27,623 nt of DNA from Candidatus Saccharibacteria bacterium UBA6039 (GTDB lineage Bacteria; Patescibacteriota; Saccharimonadia; Saccharimonadales; Saccharimonadaceae). Positions within the stretch are counted from its first letter, which is position 1. Each line of letters starts with the position of its first letter. The translations under genes were made by a program, and so were the position numbers. Shown piece after piece: positions 1 through 8,151 of the stretch. Below the pieces are notes generated by a model, which ran no database searches, was not told where the DNA came from, and saw nothing but the letters and a program-made list of their open reading frames with translations. The DNA is taken from positions 1 to 27,623 of the forward strand of contig DIZB01000005.1 of assembly GCA_002427805.1 (NCBI GenBank). The letters run 5' to 3'.

Positions 1-1
1 A

Positions 2-256
2 CAGCGAACGAGCTCGGGTTCTCGTAGTTGGGTACCTGTCGCATCATCATCCGACGGTACAAAATTAGTCGCAGGAGACGACGGGAATTCATCAGCCAGC
101 TCGTATCTATATACGTCGACCGACTCCGGCGCAAACTGGACTCAACAGACTAGCGCTGGCGGACATTATTGGTTTGGTCTTACGAGTTCTTCAGACGGTA
201 ATAATATATTTGCATCGGTTGAATTGGGCTATCTCAATACCGGCGTCTATCAATAG
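2..256 (+). CDS. C-terminal fragment of a beta-propeller (BNR-like) repeat protein, 5' partial
   Basis: An open frame runs from the window edge to TAG at 254-256 and gives 84 residues. It has the pattern of sialidase/BNR-like or WD-type propeller blades in surface proteins: W-V-P-V-A-S-S-S-DGTKL-A, then YLYTSTDSG-NWT, then a second FGLTSSSDGNNIFASV. The SxDGxxL and TSTDSGxxWT motifs recur about one blade apart. Such domains are usually extracellular, but the N-terminus, with any signal peptide or anchor, lies outside the window. The reading frame is convincing because the repeat motifs are in register to the stop. The specific function cannot be given. It is separated from metG by 63 nt carrying only the metG promoter. 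Confidence 0.7.
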   Translation, partial: QRTSSGSRSWVPVASSSDGTKLVAGDDGNSSASSYLYTSTDSGANWTQQTSAGGHYWFGLTSSSDGNNIFASVELGYLNTGVYQ

Positions 257-302
257 AGGGTGGCGTATTTAGCCAAGCAAACTATTGTTACCTCCAATCT
301 GA

Positions 303-319
303 TACAATGGTAAACAATT
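303..319 (+). promoter_or_regulatory. metG -10 element and very short leader
   Basis: TACAAT at 303-308 lies 11 nt before the metG ATG. Transcription would start at about 314-316, leaving a leader of only about 5 nt and no Shine-Dalgarno site. No good -35 box is seen at the usual spacing. This is one of several near-identical arrangements in the window. Confidence 0.5.
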
Positions 320-1807
320 ATGGATAAAAAGTTATATATTGCGACCGCTATTCCCTACGTAAATGGCATACCGCACATTGGTAATGCACTCGATTATTTA
401 ATTGCTGATATTTGGACGCGCTATCAAAAACAAAACGGACATGAGGTTCGTTTTCAGGTAGGTACTGACGAGCATGGTAACAAGATTGCCGCCAAAGCTG
501 CAGAGGCTGGGCTTAGCCCGCAAGAATTTACCGACAAATCATATGTAAACTTTGAGAATATGGTGAAGAAAGTGGGCGCGAGCTACACTGATTTTATTCG
601 TACCACAGACGAACATCACATTCAGGCTGTTCAATATATATGGCAAAAACTCCTCCCATATATTTATAAAGGTAGTTATACCGGCTGGTACTGTGTTGGG
701 CACGAAGCATTCTTTACGGATAAAGAAGTGCAAGCAACCGGTGGTATTTGCCCCGATCACCAAACACCCTACCAACAAATTAGTGAAGACAACTATTACC
801 TCAAAACGAGCGCCTTTACGGATCAAATTCGTGAGGCTATTACTAGTGGCACGATGCAAATCGTACCAGAATTTCGTAAAAAAGAATTCCTAGAACTAAT
901 GAAAGATGGCCTGCAGGACGTCAGTATTTCCCGCCCAAAGAAGAACCTCAGCTGGGGTGTACCCGTGCCAAGTGATCCTGATCAAATTATGTATGTTTGG
1001 ATTGATGCACTGGCAAATTATATTACAGTACTTGGCTATCCAGACCGTGAAGGTTGGCAAGAATATTGGCCAGCGGATGTGCAGGTGATCGGTAAGGATA
1101 TTTTGCGGTTTCACGCTGGCATCTGGCCTGCCATGCTTCTCGGCCTTGGGCTTGAACTTCCAAAGAAATTGCTCGTTCATGGCTTCGTTGTGGTTGGTGG
1201 AGAGAAAATGAGTAAAACTGTTGGTAATGTGGTTGATCCGAACGAGATTATTGATAGCTATGGTCTTGATGCTTTCCGCTACTTCTTTTCACGTCATATC
1301 CCAACGCTTGATGATGGTGATTTTACGTGGGAGAAGTTTGAGAATGCTTATAACAGCGAGCTTGGTAATGATCTTGGTAATTTGATTCAACGTGTGGCAA
1401 GCATGATTACTCGTTATCAGTCAGGCGTTATTGGGACCGCACCTCAAGGCGAGCACGACATGAGCGCCTACCACGAAGCCATGGAAAGTCTCGAATTTAA
1501 TAAAGCAGTCGACGAAGTTTGGTCAATGGTTCGTAATCTGAATCAGTATATTGAGAACGTGAAGCCATGGGAAATTGCAAAAGGTGTTGGTAAAGACCCT
1601 GAAGCGGAAGAACACTTAACTGAGGTACTTGCGTACTGCGTTGGAGCGCTCCTTCAAATCGGTGACTTACTAGTGCCATTCATGCCAACAACGGCTGCAA
1701 AAATTCATAACACATTTGAATCGGGCATGGTGAAGGCAACTGATGGCGTACTGTTTCCAAAGATTTATATTCATACAGCCGACCCACACGCTCCAAAGGC
1801 TGCGTAG
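320..1807 (+). CDS. metG: Methionyl-tRNA synthetase (MetRS, short form)
   Basis: It charges tRNA-Met with methionine in the cytoplasm as a class I synthetase. The class I signatures are clear: HIGN at residues 19-22 after PYVNGIP, and KMSKT at 296-300 inside GGEKMSKTVGN. The connective region holds WYCVGHEAFFTDKEV and GICPDHQTP. An anticodon-binding helical domain follows (about 360-490). At 495 aa it ends after that domain and lacks the Trbp111-like C-terminal extension of many longer MetRSs. ATG is chosen because MDKKLYIATAIPYVNG aligns with the family N-terminus and a -10 box sits just upstream. tatD begins on the next base after its stop, so the two are probably cotranscribed; metG-tatD adjacency is also known from Firmicutes (metS-yabD). 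Confidence 0.97.
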   Translation: MDKKLYIATAIPYVNGIPHIGNALDYLIADIWTRYQKQNGHEVRFQVGTDEHGNKIAAKAAEAGLSPQEFTDKSYVNFENMVKKVGASYTDFIRTTDEHHIQAVQYIWQKLLPYIYKGSYTGWYCVGHEAFFTDKEVQATGGICPDHQTPYQQISEDNYYLKTSAFTDQIREAITSGTMQIVPEFRKKEFLELMKDGLQDVSISRPKKNLSWGVPVPSDPDQIMYVWIDALANYITVLGYPDREGWQEYWPADVQVIGKDILRFHAGIWPAMLLGLGLELPKKLLVHGFVVVGGEKMSKTVGNVVDPNEIIDSYGLDAFRYFFSRHIPTLDDGDFTWEKFENAYNSELGNDLGNLIQRVASMITRYQSGVIGTAPQGEHDMSAYHEAMESLEFNKAVDEVWSMVRNLNQYIENVKPWEIAKGVGKDPEAEEHLTEVLAYCVGALLQIGDLLVPFMPTTAAKIHNTFESGMVKATDGVLFPKIYIHTADPHAPKAA

Positions 1808-2554
1808 ATGTTAATTGATACGCATTGCCACATTCATGAGGCTGACTATTCTCTTGATATAACAGATACGATTCAACATGCGCATGAAGCTGGTGTTGAT
1901 ACAATTATTTGTGTCGGCACAGGCCTTGAGAGTTCAGTTCAAGCCGTCTCATTTGCGATGGAACACAGTGAAGCTTATGCGAGCCTCGGGGTGCATCCGC
2001 ACGATACGAAAGATGGATGGCAAGACCTTGCCCACATAGAGCAGAGCGAGAAAATCGTTGCAATAGGTGAGATAGGTCTTGATTATTTTTATACGAATAG
2101 CCCGCGAGAGGTGCAAATCGAGGCTTTAAAGTGGCAAATTGAGCTCGCTCTTTCGCGTAATCTGCCGATTATTTTCCATGTTCGTGATGCTTTTGATGAC
2201 TTTTGGCCCATCTTTGATAGCTACTCTGGCATTCGTGGTGTGCTTCATAGCTTTACCGATAGTAAGGAAAATCTTGAGAAAGCATTCGAAAGAGGTCTCT
2301 TTATCGGGGTCAATGGCATCAGTACATTTACCAAAGATCCTGCACAGCAAGCCATGTTTGCGTCGATTCCGCTCGAGAGATTGCTGCTTGAAACAGATGC
2401 GCCTTTCTTGACGCCTGCCCCTTTTCGTGGTAAGGTAAATGAGCCAGCATTTGTAAAAAATGTTGCCCAGCATCATGCGTCAGTTCGTGGTATTAGTCTC
2501 GAAGACGTTGCTTTGGCAACAACTGCAAATGCTCATGCGTTATTCGCATTCTAA
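1808..2554 (+). CDS. tatD: TatD-family metal-dependent deoxyribonuclease
   Basis: A 248-aa TIM-barrel metal hydrolase of the TatD/YcfH family, cytoplasmic nucleases linked to 3'-5' DNA/RNA processing and repair. The metal-ligand motifs appear in order: DTHCHIHE at the N-terminus, the EIGLDYFY segment near residue 80, FHVRDAFDD, HSFTDS, and the C-terminal ETDAPFLTPAPFRGK. Length fits the family (about 250-265 aa). The ATG follows the metG TAG without a spacer; AAAGG about 8-12 nt upstream, inside the metG end, could serve as Shine-Dalgarno. Family membership is solid; the exact cellular substrate is not known. Confidence 0.93.
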   Translation: MLIDTHCHIHEADYSLDITDTIQHAHEAGVDTIICVGTGLESSVQAVSFAMEHSEAYASLGVHPHDTKDGWQDLAHIEQSEKIVAIGEIGLDYFYTNSPREVQIEALKWQIELALSRNLPIIFHVRDAFDDFWPIFDSYSGIRGVLHSFTDSKENLEKAFERGLFIGVNGISTFTKDPAQQAMFASIPLERLLLETDAPFLTPAPFRGKVNEPAFVKNVAQHHASVRGISLEDVALATTANAHALFAF

Positions 2555-2597
2555 ATAAACACACCAATGAGATAAACCTAAGCTGAAGGTGCTTATT

Positions 2598-2846
2598 ATG
2601 CCTGAATCGATCTACCAAATCCCAGGAAATACCTCGAGCGAAAGCGAATCTTTTGATGTACTGAAAAATCTCGAGCCGCGTGATAAAGTGATAAATAGTG
2701 CGCGAGATGACGTTCACGGCAGTTATAGTCGTGAATATATACCGACTCCCGAAGCACGTGGTCATATTCGTATCATTGACCTCGCGAGCCGCTTTCACGA
2801 CGCCCACCGTAAATCCGTTGCGAGTGATTACGACAAGGCAGCGTAG
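2598..2846 (+). CDS. Conserved-looking small hypothetical protein (82 aa)
   Basis: An 82-residue soluble, charged protein beginning MPESIYQIPG and ending SDYDKAA. It has an acidic/serine stretch near residues 13-20 and a basic segment (RIIDLASRFHDAHRK) near the C-terminus that could form a helix. No signal peptide, membrane segment or known motif is seen. ATG at 2598 is preferred over an in-frame GTG at 2589 because AAGGTG (2586-2591) sits 6 nt before the ATG, and this Shine-Dalgarno would overlap the GTG. Its stop is 2 nt before the next gene, so the two likely form a unit. I do not recognise the family. Confidence 0.65.
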   Translation: MPESIYQIPGNTSSESESFDVLKNLEPRDKVINSARDDVHGSYSREYIPTPEARGHIRIIDLASRFHDAHRKSVASDYDKAA

Positions 2847-2848
2847 GC

Positions 2849-3286
2849 ATGGTTATGAAAGACGTTTTTTCTAAAGCCTTCAAGCTTCTTCTTGGTAGCG
2901 ACATGCAAGCCTTGTCACTAAAGCCTCTTATATCACGTCCTCTTGGTAAATTTACCGAGCGCGAGCTTATTCAGCTGGAGAGCCAAATTGGTGCAGAACT
3001 ATTTGGTCCCGTTCCAAAAGGCACACGTCGTGAGTTTTTCAATGTTGATGCAAAAAACTGGATTTGGCATGAAGAATGGATCAACGCTAAGGGCGTATTA
3101 CAGACCATGACAACACGGTATGAAATCCAGCCAAAGGGAATTTTGAAAGTGCGTGTCGGCGAGCCCTATCTATTTATTGAAGGTGAAGAGCTGCGTAACC
3201 TGAGCCTTGCTGTCCAGACCTACTACGAACGGTCGATGCGTGAGATCTACAAAGTCGAACCGCACACCATTAATCAAGCGAAGTAG
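2849..3286 (+). CDS. Hypothetical protein (145 aa), possibly Saccharibacteria-type
   Basis: A 145-aa soluble protein. The N-terminal part (residues 1-50) is helical and basic. A central block, REFFNVDAKNWIWHEEW followed by a strand-rich ILKVRVGEPYLFIEGEEL, looks like a compact alpha/beta domain. A C-terminal helix carries AVQTYYERSMREIYKVEP. The tryptophan-rich NWIWHEEW is the most distinctive motif. Either ATG 2849 or ATG 2855 (MKDVFSKAF) could be the start; neither has a strong ribosome site. It follows the 82-aa gene by 2 nt and ends 17 nt before the desulfurase. No function can be assigned; the look resembles small proteins I associate with TM7 genomes, but this is not verified. Confidence 0.7.
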   Translation: MVMKDVFSKAFKLLLGSDMQALSLKPLISRPLGKFTERELIQLESQIGAELFGPVPKGTRREFFNVDAKNWIWHEEWINAKGVLQTMTTRYEIQPKGILKVRVGEPYLFIEGEELRNLSLAVQTYYERSMREIYKVEPHTINQAK

Positions 3287-3290
3287 CTGA

Positions 3291-3303
3291 TATACTAAGT
3301 AGA
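3291..3303 (+). promoter_or_regulatory. Candidate -10 for a leaderless cysteine desulfurase transcript
   Basis: TATACT at 3291-3296 is 7 nt before the GTG start at 3304. The expected transcription start falls at about the start codon. There is no Shine-Dalgarno site and no clear -35 box. Confidence 0.5.
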
Positions 3304-4458
3304 GTGAGTAGCGACTTTATTTATCTTGATCACGCCGCGGCAACTCCTATGGATTCCAAGGTACTGACGGCAATGCAGCCGTATTTTAGTGAACTTTTTT
3401 ATAATCCTTCGAGTCCTTACTCGCCGGCTATTTCTGTTCGTCGTGATTACGAAGAAGCGAAACATCAACTCGCTCAGTCGATTGGTGCAAAACAAGATGA
3501 GCTAGTGATGACAGCCGGAGCCACAGAATCTATTAATCTTGCATTTGGAAGTATTAAGGGCCATGTTGTTACGGCAAATATTGAGCATCATGCGGTACTC
3601 GCTGCAGCTCAGATTCGTGACCATACGCTAGTCGAATCAGACGCACGTGGTTTTATTTCAGCTGAGTCCGTAAAGCTGGCAATCAAGCCAACGACCGAGC
3701 TCGTGAGTATCGCACTTGCCAATAACGAACTTGGTACAATTCAACCCCTACGCGACATCGCACAGGTTGTGAAACAAGAGCGTGAAGCACGTCTGGGTCG
3801 TGGCGACACAACACCAATTTATCTTCACACTGATGCGTCGCAAGGTGTTGGCCAAATTGATATTAATGTGGCGCGCCTTGGCGTTGATCTGCTGACACTT
3901 AATGCTGCCAAGATCTATGGCCCCAAGCAAGTTGGGCTGTTGTGGGCAGCGAGCGGTGTACGTCTTTCGCCGCAAATTGTCGGCGGTGGCCAAGAGAGTG
4001 GCATTCGTAGTGGGACCGAAAACGTTGCTGGAGTTATTGGGTTCGCGACAGCACTTAGTTTAGCGAGTGAACACCGCAAGTATGAGTCGGAGCGTCTTAC
4101 AGTTTTACGTGATAGCTTGCAGTCGCAACTTCTTGCAGCCTTTCCTGAGGCTGTTATTTCAGGCCATCCAAAACATCGTCTCGGCGGCCATCTTCATATT
4201 TCATTTCCAGATCTTGACGCTGAGCGTATTGTATTTGCGCTTGAAAATCGACGTGTTCTTGTTGCAACGGGTAGTGCCTGCGCGGCAAATTTTGGCACAC
4301 GCTCGCATGTACTGACAGCTATTGGTCTTGCCCCTGAGGTTGCCGACGGTAGCTTGCGTTTGACGCTCGGTCATTTATCAACCGAAGAGAATACCAGCGA
4401 GGCTGCACGCATTATCATTGAAGAAATTACCCGTGAATACAACAGGACTACGAAGTGA
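3304..4458 (+). CDS. Cysteine desulfurase (NifS/IscS family)
   Basis: A PLP enzyme that removes sulfur from cysteine as a persulfide, for tRNA thiolation and/or Fe-S assembly. It is 384 aa with typical fold-type I features: YLDHAAATPMD at the N-terminus, NIEHHAV (ligand/catalytic His), HTDASQGVGQ (PLP aspartate region), the Schiff-base lysine K203 in NAAKIYGPK, GGGQESGIRSGTENV, and the mobile catalytic Cys C326 in ATGSACAAN. The start is GTG; an upstream TATACT supports it. It overlaps the next gene by 4 nt (GTGA). mnmA lies one gene downstream, so supplying persulfide sulfur for 2-thiouridine is the best inference; no IscU-like scaffold is nearby. The IscS/NifS/SufS subtype is not resolved, so no symbol is given. 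Confidence 0.95.
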   Translation: MSSDFIYLDHAAATPMDSKVLTAMQPYFSELFYNPSSPYSPAISVRRDYEEAKHQLAQSIGAKQDELVMTAGATESINLAFGSIKGHVVTANIEHHAVLAAAQIRDHTLVESDARGFISAESVKLAIKPTTELVSIALANNELGTIQPLRDIAQVVKQEREARLGRGDTTPIYLHTDASQGVGQIDINVARLGVDLLTLNAAKIYGPKQVGLLWAASGVRLSPQIVGGGQESGIRSGTENVAGVIGFATALSLASEHRKYESERLTVLRDSLQSQLLAAFPEAVISGHPKHRLGGHLHISFPDLDAERIVFALENRRVLVATGSACAANFGTRSHVLTAIGLAPEVADGSLRLTLGHLSTEENTSEAARIIIEEITREYNRTTK

Positions 4459-5057
4459 TTAGGTTCTTCATCTTGTTACCGATGACGATTATCGCAATTA
4501 TTATTGCTATTAGTATGTACTTACAGCCGAATGACCTTGCAAATTGTGCGGCTACGCCAAGCACTGTCGCATCTTGTGCACCGGTTGATGCAATTGTTGC
4601 TGTAAGCGGTGGTGATACCAATGCGCGCACGGATGAGGCGATTAAACTCTATCAAAATGGCTGGGCACACACGCTTATTTTTTCTGGTGCAGCGCAGGAT
4701 AAAACTGGGCCGAGTAACGCCGCAGCCATGCAGTCGCGTGCCATTGCAGCAGGCATTCCACAATCGGCAATCTATCTCGATGAAGCATCTGAAACCACAA
4801 AGCAAAACGCAGAAAATACCCAGACCATCTTTACGGCACACAATATAAAGTCGATCATCCTTGTGACATCTGGCTATCACCAACGACGAGCCAGTTTAGA
4901 ATTTACCAAGATGACCTCAGGTGTTGTTATTGAGAATCATCCTGTGGCTACCGACCAAGATTGGTCATTTTGGTGGTGGACAAGCCCACGCGGGTGGACG
5001 CTTGCTGTGACCGAACTCTTCAAGATTCTCGCCTTTAACTTTGGAGTGAGTGCATGA
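4455..5057 (+). CDS. DUF218 / YdcF-ElyC-SanA-like membrane-anchored protein
   Basis: A 200-aa protein with one N-terminal membrane segment (about residues 2-22, RFFILLPMTIIAIIIAISMY), then a DUF218-type Rossmann-like domain. The hallmarks are DAIVAVSGGDTNARTDEAIKLYQNG, LIFSGAAQD, the acidic DEASETTKQNAENTQ, and ILVTSGYHQRRASLEF. A C-terminal tryptophan-rich patch (DWSFWWWTSPRGW) follows. Family members are linked to envelope integrity and possibly lipid-carrier metabolism, but the reaction is unsettled. The GTG start overlaps the desulfurase stop and its own TGA overlaps the mnmA ATG, so translation is coupled with two tRNA-thiolation genes; whether that is functional or just operon packing is unknown. 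Confidence 0.88.
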   Translation: MIRFFILLPMTIIAIIIAISMYLQPNDLANCAATPSTVASCAPVDAIVAVSGGDTNARTDEAIKLYQNGWAHTLIFSGAAQDKTGPSNAAAMQSRAIAAGIPQSAIYLDEASETTKQNAENTQTIFTAHNIKSIILVTSGYHQRRASLEFTKMTSGVVIENHPVATDQDWSFWWWTSPRGWTLAVTELFKILAFNFGVSA

Positions 5058-6091
5058 GTAAAGTATATGTTGGTATGAGTGGTGGCGTAGATTCATCACT
5101 GACTGCAGCACTGCTGCTCGAGCAGGGCTATGACGTAACCGGTGTCTATATGAAAAACTGGACACAAGATCTTCCGGGCATGAAGTGTCCATGGGCTGAT
5201 GACCTGGCCGATGCCAAGCGTGTCGCAGTGCAGCTAGGTATTGATTTTAAAGTGTTTGATTTTGAGGCTGAGTACAAACACAAAGTCGTTGACTACATGA
5301 TCGACGAGTACAAAGCCGGCCGTACGCCAAACCCAGATATCATGTGTAATCAAGAAGTGAAGTTCAAACTATTTCTTGAAACTGCACTTGAAGACGGTGC
5401 CGATATGATTGCAACAGGGCACTATGCACGAGTTGAAGGCGGCGTTTTAAAACAAGCGGTTGATAGTAATAAAGATCAAACATACTTTTTATACCGAGTC
5501 AGCGGTGATGCGCTCTCGAAAACGCTATTTCCCCTCGGCGAGTTTACGAAGCCACAAGTACGAGAAATGGCCAAAGAGCGCGGTTTATATACGGCTGCCA
5601 AAAAAGATAGTCAAGGCATTTGTTTTGTTGGTAAGGTTGGGATTCGAGAATTCCTTAGTCAATATGTTGAGCAAACCCCAGGCGAAATTATTGATAAGGT
5701 TACAGGTAATGTGCTTGGCCATCACGACGGTGCGATCTTTTATACACTCGGACAGCGTCATGGCCTTGAGCTTGGCGGTGGCCTACCTTACTATGTCGTG
5801 GGCAAAAGTATGGATAAGAATGAAGTCTACGTGACGACTGATCTTAATGACGGCAGCCTTTGGCGAGAAGACGTCACTTTAGCGAGCGTCCACTTTATCA
5901 ATCAGGCGCCAGAAGCGGGCGAGTATGACATACGCGTTCGTCACCGCGCTCCGCTTGTTAAGGCTCAGGTGTCTTTTGAAGGCGATGATATCAAGCTACA
6001 TATAAACAATGCCGAACGTGCCGTCGCGGCTGGTCAATCGGTTGTTATGTATAGCGGAGATATCTGTCTCGGCGGCGGAATCATTGTCTAA
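5054..6091 (+). CDS. mnmA: tRNA-specific 2-thiouridylase MnmA
   Basis: It makes 2-thiouridine at wobble position 34 of tRNA-Lys/Glu/Gln using ATP and persulfide sulfur. At 345 aa it shows the PP-loop GMSGGVDSS (residues 7-15), the catalytic Cys C98 in NPDIMCNQEVKF, the second catalytic Cys C190 in DSQGICFVG, ATGHYARV, and the C-terminal beta-domain with YTLGQRHGLELGGG and YYVVGK. Both family cysteines are present, so it should be active. ATG overlaps the upstream TGA (ATGA), and GGAG at about 5042-5045 gives good ribosome-site spacing. It sits with the cysteine desulfurase that can supply sulfur. Confidence 0.97.
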   Translation: MSKVYVGMSGGVDSSLTAALLLEQGYDVTGVYMKNWTQDLPGMKCPWADDLADAKRVAVQLGIDFKVFDFEAEYKHKVVDYMIDEYKAGRTPNPDIMCNQEVKFKLFLETALEDGADMIATGHYARVEGGVLKQAVDSNKDQTYFLYRVSGDALSKTLFPLGEFTKPQVREMAKERGLYTAAKKDSQGICFVGKVGIREFLSQYVEQTPGEIIDKVTGNVLGHHDGAIFYTLGQRHGLELGGGLPYYVVGKSMDKNEVYVTTDLNDGSLWREDVTLASVHFINQAPEAGEYDIRVRHRAPLVKAQVSFEGDDIKLHINNAERAVAAGQSVVMYSGDICLGGGIIV

Positions 6092-6092
6092 A

Positions 6093-6121
6093 TTGTAATT
6101 AGCGTACTCAACTGATAAAAT
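6093..6121 (+). promoter_or_regulatory. alaS promoter (leaderless type)
   Basis: TTGTAA (6093-6098, 4/6 of the -35 consensus), a 17-nt spacer and TAAAAT (6116-6121). The -10 box ends 7 nt before the alaS ATG, so the mRNA should start at or within 1-2 nt of the start codon. Confidence 0.55.
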
Positions 6122-6128
6122 AACAGAG

Positions 6129-8009
6129 ATGAATGCACAAGAAATACGTAATGCCTATTTGAAGTTTTTTGAAGAGCGTGGACATAAGATTATTCCGCGT
6201 GCCAAGTTGGTGCCATTAAACGACCCAACGACACTTTTCACAGGCAGCGGCATGCAGCCACTGCTCCCCTACTTATTAGGGGAATCTCATCCTGACGGCG
6301 TGCGCCTTACTGATAGTCAGACGGCGCTTCGAGCCCAAGACATCGAAGACGTGGGCGATAATCGCCACACGACGTTTTTCGAGATGCTTGGTAACTGGAG
6401 CCTCGGTGATTATTTTAAGGAGCAGCAAATTCGTTGGTTCTTTGAGTTCTTAACAGACGTTGTTGGCCTTGATGCTCATAAAATTTACGTCACCGCATTT
6501 ATTGGTGATGAGGCACACGGAATCCCTCGCGACGATGAAGCTGCCAACATTTGGCAAAAAGTCTTTGAAGAAAAGGGCATTGAAGCCAAAATTGTTGAAG
6601 TTGGCTCACAGGCTGATGGCGACGAACGTGGTATTAAGCCCGGCGAACGCATCTTCTTTTACGATGACGGCGAAAACTGGTGGTCACGAGGTGGTGGGCT
6701 CGATAAAACACCAATTGGCGACCCATGTGGTCCCGACAGCGAAGTATTTTACGACTTTGGCCCCGAGAACCATGCTGAAGGCTTTGGCCTTGCGCATCCA
6801 GCTAGCGACAGCGGGCAATTTATGGAAATAGGTAATCAAGTCTTCATGCAGTATCGTCGTAACGACGATGGAAGCTTCTCGCCCCTGGCTAAGCAAAATG
6901 TTGACTTTGGTGGCGGCCTCGAGCGCATTGCAGCAGCACGTATTAATAGTTCGGATGTTTTTAAAATTAGCCTGCTATGGCCAATCGTTGAAAAGCTCGA
7001 AACATTGAGTGGTAAAAAATACGAATCACACACCGAAAGCATGCGTGTAATTGCCGATCACCTCCGTGCTGCAACTTTTCTTGCTGTCGACGGCGTGAAG
7101 CCTGCTAATAAAGAGCAGGGTTACGTCATGCGTCGGCTCCTTCGCCGTGCGATTCGTTTTGCGTTTGAACTTGGCATTGAGCAAAACTTCTTTGAAGCAA
7201 TCGTTCCTGTGATTGCTGACATGTACGAAGCAGATTACCCTGAAGTAAAAGCGCAGCGCGAAGACGTGATCGCAACGCTCGTCAAAGAAGAAAAAGTTTT
7301 CCGTCAGACACTCCGAAAAGGTCTTCGTGAACTTGAAAAGTTTAAATCCGATACGCTCACTGGCACGGAATTATTCATGCTTTATGATACCTATGGATTT
7401 CCTGTCGAGCTTTCAACGGAAGAGGCATTTAAGCAAAACATTACGCTTTCAGAAACCTGGCGCGAAGAATTCGACGGTAAAATGCAAGAACAGCGTGAGC
7501 GTTCGCAAACCGCAGCGAAAGGTACTTTTAAAGGTGGTCTTGAGGGTGACAAAGATATTCACAAAAAATATCACACAGCGACGCATTTACTCCAATCAGC
7601 CCTCCGTGAATTATTTGGCCCAGAGCTTCGCCAACACGGTAGTAACATTACTGAAGAGCGTCTTCGTTTTGACTTTAACCATGACAGCAAAATGACACCA
7701 GAAGAAATTAAAAAAGCCGAAGATCTTGTCAACGGCTGGATTGCAGAAGACCTTCCAGTGACGTACAGTGACTACCCAACCCAAGAAGCACTTGATATGG
7801 GTGCGATCGGGCCATTTGGAGAGCGTTATAGTGATAAAGTAAAAGTCTATCAAATGGGTGAGGGCGAGCACATTGCATCACTCGAAATTTGTGGTGGTCC
7901 ACATGTTGACCATACTGGTCATTTAGCTGAAGGCGGTAAGACGTTTAAGATTACCAAAGAAGAATCAAGCAGCGCCGGAATTAGGCGAATCAAAGCCATC
8001 CTTGCTTAG
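6129..8009 (+). CDS. alaS: Alanyl-tRNA synthetase, truncated architecture
   Basis: It charges tRNA-Ala as a class II synthetase. The catalytic core is clear: FTGSGMQPLLPYLLGE, RHTTFFEMLGNWSLGDYF (motif 2 region), DFGGGLERIAA (motif 3 region), then the helical tRNA-binding part. The editing site is kept: HTATH at 482-486 and CGGPH at 588-592, four zinc-ligand positions about 100 residues apart as in the family. At 626 aa it is about 250 shorter than typical bacterial AlaRS (about 875 aa). Two parts are missing: the beta-barrel stretch that normally lies between the mid-body and the HxxxH motif (only about 30 residues here), and the whole C-Ala domain, since the protein ends right after SSSAGIRRIKA. 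No frameshift is seen, so this looks like a natural compact form. Its stop is 1 nt from the stop of a minus-strand ORF. Confidence 0.96.
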   Translation: MNAQEIRNAYLKFFEERGHKIIPRAKLVPLNDPTTLFTGSGMQPLLPYLLGESHPDGVRLTDSQTALRAQDIEDVGDNRHTTFFEMLGNWSLGDYFKEQQIRWFFEFLTDVVGLDAHKIYVTAFIGDEAHGIPRDDEAANIWQKVFEEKGIEAKIVEVGSQADGDERGIKPGERIFFYDDGENWWSRGGGLDKTPIGDPCGPDSEVFYDFGPENHAEGFGLAHPASDSGQFMEIGNQVFMQYRRNDDGSFSPLAKQNVDFGGGLERIAAARINSSDVFKISLLWPIVEKLETLSGKKYESHTESMRVIADHLRAATFLAVDGVKPANKEQGYVMRRLLRRAIRFAFELGIEQNFFEAIVPVIADMYEADYPEVKAQREDVIATLVKEEKVFRQTLRKGLRELEKFKSDTLTGTELFMLYDTYGFPVELSTEEAFKQNITLSETWREEFDGKMQEQRERSQTAAKGTFKGGLEGDKDIHKKYHTATHLLQSALRELFGPELRQHGSNITEERLRFDFNHDSKMTPEEIKKAEDLVNGWIAEDLPVTYSDYPTQEALDMGAIGPFGERYSDKVKVYQMGEGEHIASLEICGGPHVDHTGHLAEGGKTFKITKEESSSAGIRRIKAILA

Positions 8010-8010
8010 A

Positions 8011-8151
8011 TTAAGCACTTTTTCTGTCTGACGCAGTTCCAAATTTTTCATTAAGTAATTTGATCGCTTGCATGAATGCACTAATCGAACTGTCAACAGC
8101 TTTTTCATCGGTTCTGTTGTTTACATCAAGTATTGCTTCGGAAAATTCCAT
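8011..8151 (-). CDS. 46-aa ORF: overlapping small gene or frameshifted C-terminus of the neighbour
   Basis: On the minus strand a clean frame starts at ATG 8151-8149 (MEFSEAILDVNNRTDEK) and ends at TAA 8013-8011, 46 residues, acidic then helical (ISAFMQAIKLLNEKFG). It fills the space between the upstream minus-strand gene and alaS, and its amino-acid pattern looks coding. It overlaps the 3' end of the 291-aa gene by 26 nt in another frame and has no visible Shine-Dalgarno. A single-base indel near 8150 would fuse it to that gene, so it may be that protein's true C-terminus. Both readings stay open. Confidence 0.5.
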   Translation of the reverse strand: MEFSEAILDVNNRTDEKAVDSSISAFMQAIKLLNEKFGTASDRKSA

